Below are positions 59,351 to 64,000 of a stretch of 64,000 nt of DNA, piece after piece. Numbering within the stretch: position 1 is the first letter of the stretch; the number at the start of each line of letters is the position of its first letter. The stretch is from Acanthosepion esculentum (Eukaryota; Mollusca; Cephalopoda; Sepiida; Sepiidae), in the NCBI GenBank assembly GCA_964036315.1, contig OZ038482.1, positions 12,831,785-12,895,784 on the forward strand. Reading direction: 5' to 3'. The position numbers and the translations under genes are program-made. Under the pieces are notes generated by a model. The model searched no databases and was not told the DNA's origin. It saw only the letters and a list, made by a program, of their open reading frames with translations.

Positions 59351-59579
59351 ATATGAAATGCACAATAAAAAAGATTTTTGGGTGATCCTGCCACAACTAA
59401 TGGCCAGATAGGTGCACCATGTGTCAAATCTGAAACAGTTTTTGTAACTGAAAATGAGGATATATTTCAAACAAGAGGTTGGCATGAATGAGTAAATTCT
59501 AGAGGTGGTTGAAAATTCCCCAGCAGAACTTATGGAGATAATATTGATTCGAATCCAATCGGCAAGGATAGAAAATTAT

Positions 59580-60590
59580 GAAATGTTTTACTTCTGTAAA
59601 AACCTTAACGGCAGAAGAGAAAATAAAACTCATTGAAGCTACAGACAATTTTCACATGCCTTAAAAGTTGTTGTGAAGGGGAGTAAGGATTTTAATGATG
59701 CTGAATTCCTTAAGATAATTGAAAAATGTTGTGATTCATGCAAACTATATAAATGTGTACGTTTTACATTCACTTGTAGCTTTGCCCATAGCTGATAGAT
59801 TTAACGAAGTTGTGGGTTTGGACTTAAAGGAACATATTCACAATAAAACTTGGATTTTTGCATATGACTGATTCTGCCACAAGATATTCTGTAGTCTGTT
59901 TCTTGTTTTCTAAACAAAATGAAATTGTGCAAGACATCTACCAAATGTGGATAGATTATTTTGTTGAACCTAGAAAAATCTTTAGTAATAATACAGGGAA
60001 ATGAATAAGAAACTAAATATAGAAACTGCAGCAGCAACAAGTGAATGACCGTTTAGCAATAGGATTGTGGCACGTTGTAATCAGATGCATTTTACAAGAC
60101 TATTGCAGATATGAAATGTGAACCAAAAATTGCATAGGCAGTAAGTGTCAAGAACACATTAAAAATAATGGTGGTTTTAGTCCAAATCAATTAGTATCTG
60201 GAGTTAACTCTAACCTTCCGTCAATGTTAGAGGATGAACGTCCAGCTATGGAGTGTTCATCTAGTGGTATTATACGTCAAAACATGGAAGCTTTATACAG
60301 TGCCAGAGAAACCTATATTGAAGCAGAGGAAAGTGAAAAGATCAGGAGAATGGTCAGACATAAGGGTCACACTTATTCAGATGTGGTGTATGATGAAGTT
60401 TATTAGTGCAGAAAAAGTTTTAAAGTTTGGAAATGTCCTGCACTTGTGCTTGGGAAAGAAGGACAAACTGTATTGGTAAGCCATCTTACTATCGTGTTCA
60501 TCTATGTCAATTAATGAAAGTAAAAGATTGTAGTAATATGTATCAGGCCGAGAAAAAGATCAGAATATAAGAGTAGAGATGAAGAACTAC
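59580..60590 (+). pseudogene. Copia integrase remnant
   Basis: TAEEKIKLIEATDNFHM and IIEKCCDSCKLYK preserve the His and CxxC of the HHCC zinc domain. VVGLDLKE at about 59810-59833 holds the first catalytic Asp. A frameshifted WIDYFVEPRKIF segment follows, where the second catalytic Asp region reads SNNTG, so Asp appears replaced by Asn. After damage the frame resumes with NNGGFSPNQLVSGVNSNLPS and EKIRRMVRHKGHTYSDVVYD (60160-60404). At least four frame changes and several stops are present. Confidence 0.7.
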
Positions 60591-61640
60591 GTATAAATAT
60601 TATTGATGTAGATGAAGAGAGTGATACTCATGAATATTCTATGCCAGATGAAGCTGACTCCCAGAAGGAAGCTATGTCTGATGGTAAATGTGAAAACTCA
60701 CCTCTGGATATAAGTAATAGTGTAAAACCAATAAGAAATTCTTTTATCATGTACAAGATGATGAATAAGGTGAAAGTATTAAGCATGCAACCTAAACAAA
60801 CTGGAAAAGATAAGAAATCGGTGAATGTTCATGTGGAGGAGGAGGAGGATGAAGAACGAAGATGGGTCAATTGGGATCATATTGATGATGGGAAGGAACT
60901 GCCTCATCCAGAAAATGCTGTACTCTTAACCATGGATCAAGAAATGTCCCAAGATGTTGTGGATGATAAGGAGAGAGAGAGAGCTGAATAACTGGATTGA
61001 TAATTATATATTTGAAGTAGTTCCTTTTGAAAAACAGACTACACTATTTTCTCACTGGATAATATCTGAAAAATATAAAGATGGCAAAAAGAAAACTAAA
61101 GTAAGATTAGTGGCTCATAGCTTCGAAGAAGACACTAACAATCTTAGAAAAGATCCTCCCACCTGCAGTAGAGAATGTCTATGCTTGTTATTTTTGACAG
61201 CAACCTTGATGTCCTGGAGGTTGCAAGCTATTGATATAACAGTGGATCTTTTGGAAAGAGAGATTTCTATACCCACCTTGTGATGTCTGGTGTCTGAAAG
61301 GATGCATCTATGGATTGAACGATGCACCCAGATCTTGGCACAAAAGAGTTGAAGAACTACTTTTACAGTTGGGTGTGGGGGGTACAATTAGTTTGTATGA
61401 CAATGCCTTATTCGAGTGCTATGAAAGCAGATCACTTGTAGAAATTTTGGTTAGGGTTATATGGATGATGTTGCCTTCTGTGGTAATGATTTTTTTCAGG
61501 AACAAATCATAGAAAACTAAAGAGAATCTTTACGGTCAGCACACATGAAAATGGGTCATTTACATATCTAGGATCGGAAGTTGTGCAAACCACAGGAGGA
61601 GTGCAAATAAAACAAGAATTGTATGTTTCTATAATAATTC
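60590..61640 (+). pseudogene. Copia linker and reverse-transcriptase remnant
   Basis: An acidic linker (EEEEDEERRWVNWDHIDDGK, to about 60900) precedes the polymerase. Reverse-transcriptase blocks follow: FEVVPFEKQTTLFSHWIISE, KVRLVAHSFEEDTNNLRKD, SWRLQAIDITVDLLERE (first catalytic Asp kept), CIYGLNDAPRSWHKRVEELL, and GYMDDVAFCGND at about 61455-61490, so the YMDD box itself survives in a shifted frame. The segments lie in different frames. Confidence 0.75.
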
Positions 61641-61769
61641 TACAATAACACCAATTAGCAAAGCTAAAAGTTGCACCACAAAGAAGACAAATGAATTTAT
61701 TGCAGAAGAGAAAACTGATTTAAAATGCTTAAGTGAACAAATGATGTGGGTTGCTTCATAAACAATATC

Positions 61770-62419
61770 AGATATAAGCTATGAAAAGTGTAATATGTGC
61801 AATACAGGAAAGCATCCAACTGAAAATGATACAAGAGGTAAACAAAGCAGTGTCTAAATTGAAAACTAAGAAAATTGTGCTAAAATTTCCTCATTTGGGT
61901 GATCTTAAAAAAAATGAGTCTAAGCATATTCAGATGCTACATATTCTAGCCTGGAAGATGGGTCTTCCCAGCGTGGTATTGTTTTTATTCAAGGTAAGAA
62001 CAAGAATTGTTCTCATCTTGAATAAAAACAATAATTGTTTGTACCAATTAGCTGGCAATCTAAAAAGTTGGATAGAGTAAAAACAGAATCCATTGGCATC
62101 TGAAATTTTGGCATTAAGTAAGAATTTCAGCTGCAGGATTCTTTGTTTCTGTTGCAAGAAGCCTTAGGTATGGCTGTATTGCCATCAGTACAATGCTATA
62201 CAGATAATAGATCGCTGTCTAGTGCTTTGGGAACTACAAATATTATTGGTGACAGAAAATTAAGAGTTGACATAGCAAGATTGAGAGGAACGGTGTCAGA
62301 GGGGGAAATAAAGGTATTTTGGATGGATGGATGGTAAATTACATTTGGCAGATTCCTTGACAAAAAGAATTGTTTCTACACTTAAATTATTAGAAGTACT
62401 TGGTACAGCTGAACTTTGA
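61770..62419 (+). pseudogene. Copia RNase H remnant and pol terminus
   Basis: NKAVSKLKTKKIVLKFPHLG is followed, after a frame change, by SWQSKKLDRVKTESIG, then LPSVQCYTDNRSLSSALGTT with the TDN motif of copia RNase H, and LRVDIARLRGTVSEGEIKVF. After another shift LADSLTKRIVSTLKLLEVLG leads to the natural stop at 62417-62419. A small hairpin at 61978-62032 lies within this domain. Confidence 0.7.
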
Positions 62420-62443
62420 AGAAGGAAAAAAGAAAAAAAAAGG
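62420..62443 (+). other. Copia polypurine tract
   Basis: An all-purine run, AGAAGGAAAAAAGAAAAAAA then AAGG, directly precedes TGTACTACATG, the proposed first bases of the 3' LTR. Confidence 0.65.
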
Positions 62444-62565
62444 TGTACTACATGAAAAGAGCTGCAATGTGGATTATCAGTTATCTCCCTTGAACTCTTT
62501 CTACAAAAGGAACTCTTCAGTGAGGACAAGGGTTCACTTAGATTATCGTCTAAGCAAGTTAACAA
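62444..62565 (+). repeat. 3' LTR of the Copia element
   Basis: Starts TGTACTAC after the purine tract and ends near AACAA. It aligns with the 5' LTR over its last 94 bases. The TATA box is mutated to TACAAAAG here. Confidence 0.65.
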
Positions 62566-63754
62566 CTAGTATGAGATTAAGCCCTGCCTCTGTATATAAC
62601 ATAGTAGAACTCCTCGTAAACCATTTACAAATGATGTGCTTCTACACTGCTTTTCAATTTTACCCCCCACTAAAGGGGGGAGGGGAAATGCATCAAACAC
62701 ATCTTTTTTCTGGTGTGAGATCTTATGAAAGAAACTGTTCAAGATACATTTCAGATTATTTATTTTAAAATCTAATTATTGTCATTTATTATACCTGCCC
62801 CCCACCGACGGGGCTTCTACCAACAATTTAAGCATATGTGTAAACTTGATGACACAATTGTTGAAAGTCACTGTGTCTGACAGCATTAGTGTTAACTGAT
62901 ATTTGTAGGGCAAGAAAAAAAGTCAAGAAATCAGTTGAATAATGACATTCATCTGTGTGGAGTAAAGCAGGATGAGAATCTGATAGAATAGACAATTTGG
63001 ACTTTTGCATGTTTTGCTGATGGAATTCTCTTTCTGACGATGCCGTTAAAAATGGATAAAAGTGAAACGTCCTAATAACATCATACATTCAAAACCAAAA
63101 GACGTGTCTTTGACTCAAAAACATTTTGAATTACTTTTCATTAAACGCCCACAAAAATAGAATATATACCAATAATTATCTATCATTATTAAGTATATCT
63201 CCAAACATATACAATAAGTACAAGGAAAGACAGCTATTAAAAAAAAAAAAAAAAATAATAAGGCATCATTTGACGTTGGCGGATGAACGTTTGAAAAATG
63301 GGTGTTTAACAAGCATTAATACACTTATGAAAACATAAGTTAACCCTCAAGACATTCACACGTGTAGAGGGTATCGCAGATGGATCTATGGATCTATTAA
63401 GATGAAAGTATTAATGAAATTCTTATCAATTAGGTTTTAGTTGTTTTATGAAGGTCAACTCCACTCAACACAGTTTGGCTTCATCATGGTATGGGATGAA
63501 ATGATGGTGTGTACGTTATCAAAATACTCCTGAAAATCATATGCTTTGTATATCGTCCCCACAGCAGCATAGGACTGTATCGATTCCTCTACTTGGCCAT
63601 CAGAAACCATCTTCTCTGCTCCGAATCCAAGGAAGCATGTTATTTTGAAAATTTTTATTTTTGATAAAGCAGTTGAATTAACTTTTATGTCAGAATTAAG
63701 TTTCAGTAACTATTTTCTTTTTTCCTTTATGATGATGATGCTGATGATGATGCC
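62566..63754. other. Intronic spacer without a recognised gene
   Basis: Contains a small CCCCCCAC ... AAAGGGGGG inverted pair near 62662-62682 and the CTGACGA ... GAAAC pair at 63034-63068 discussed as hammerhead-like. Open frames at 62828-63338 are not recognisable. Confidence 0.45.
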
Positions 63755-64000
63755 CAAAATGTTATTCCAATGAATGATCTTTTCCTGACGTCATCTATTC
63801 TCAGCTTGATATCTATGCTGATGACACAATCATTTACACCTGGTCAAATTGGCAGTTGATCTCAAAACTGATCTACATTCTGTGGTTAACTAGGGCCAGG
63901 AAGAAAAACAAAACTGCTCTCTGTTAATCATCTGAGAAGACCTGGTCTGCTATGCTAACCTCCAGGAGATTGACACATTGCACCTTCTTGGGCTAACGTT
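63755..64000 (+). pseudogene. Non-LTR retrotransposon reverse-transcriptase fragment, truncated by window edge
   Basis: MNDLFLTSSILS is followed in a shifted frame by LDIYADDTIIYTW (63809 on), the catalytic YADD box of jockey/CR1-like enzymes. Damaged versions of the post-YADD segment follow (VDLKTDLHSVVN-like, then EIDTLHLLGL at the very end). It is the same family as the fragments at 1-331 and 16805-17770, here on the opposite strand. It continues beyond the window. Confidence 0.75.

Larger units (their letters stand above)
58717..62565 (+). mobile_element. Decayed Ty1/copia LTR retrotransposon, 3.85 kb
   Basis: Short LTRs of about 120 bp flank an internal region in copia order: gag-like, integrase, reverse transcriptase, RNase H. 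A primer-binding site follows the 5' LTR and a purine tract precedes the 3' LTR. The reading frame is interrupted by many frameshifts and stops, and the nucleocapsid zinc knuckle and protease are not detectable, so the element is dead. Sequence style (VVGLDLKE, GGFSPNQLV, YGLNDAPRSW, LADSLTKR) resembles the copia-type polyproteins common in marine invertebrates. A clear 5-bp target duplication is not visible. Confidence 0.85.
55184..64000 (+). other. NUS1: NUS1 intron 3 (open at the right edge)
   Basis: Begins GTGAGTC. No match to the next family block (PDLVLKFG, LPWHIRLTEI) was found by reading the plus strand to the end, so exon 4 is presumed downstream. The intron carries family A and B repeats, a Copia element in sense orientation and a LINE fragment. 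Confidence 0.7.

Noticed and set aside
58690..62700. Gypsy-type or retroviral element
   Set aside because: Integrase precedes reverse transcriptase, and the RT and RNase H motifs are of the copia type. No envelope-like region is present.
55184..64000. NUS1 exon 4 or 5 within the window
   Set aside because: No plus-strand stretch coding PDLVLKFG-like or LPWHIRLTEI-like blocks next to splice signals was found. An exon missed by eye remains possible.

Overview
The window is AT-rich, intron-dominated animal DNA. One host gene is recognisable: NUS1 (Nogo-B receptor, the non-catalytic subunit of the cis-prenyltransferase that makes dolichol). Its first three coding exons lie on the + strand at 35823-36216, 50418-50540 and 55028-55183, with canonical GT/AG borders and introns of 14.2 kb, 4.5 kb and more than 8.8 kb. 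The last roughly 70 codons of the family were not found, so the gene should run off the right end. Large introns and the mix of non-LTR, Copia, Helitron, mariner and Tigger relics with tRNA- and 5S-derived SINEs suggest a lophotrochozoan, most likely a mollusc and possibly a cephalopod. That assignment is an impression, not a proof.

Layout. 1-331: edge fragment of a non-LTR retrotransposon. 332-18.5 kb: repeat-rich intergenic DNA with tRNA-type SINEs, 5S rRNA-derived SINEs, a minisatellite-bearing repeat called family A here, an (AT)n-tailed repeat called family B, an LTR- or promoter-like block at 8.7-9.7 kb, and a decayed LINE at 16.8-17.8 kb. 18553-32650: one 14.1 kb structure, a pogo/Tigger-type DNA transposon with TA target duplication. 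About 13.3 kb of it is a tandem array of a 16-bp unit (about 830 copies) that appears to be an amplified piece of the element's own terminal inverted repeat. 33-35.8 kb: intergenic repeats and the NUS1 upstream region. 35.8-64 kb: NUS1 and its introns, which hold a foldback element, SINEs, a short Helitron with both ends visible, a mariner relic, a perfect 20-bp tandem array, family A and B copies, a decayed Ty1/copia element with short LTRs (58717-62565), and a third LINE reverse-transcriptase fragment at the right edge.

The outstanding feature is the Tigger-embedded satellite. It runs without a break into the right terminal repeat, its unit matches that repeat, its main variants look like CpG-decay products, and long blocks of it have been re-duplicated with spacings of about 1.2 to 3.3 kb. 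All other open frames examined are repeat shadows or transposon debris.
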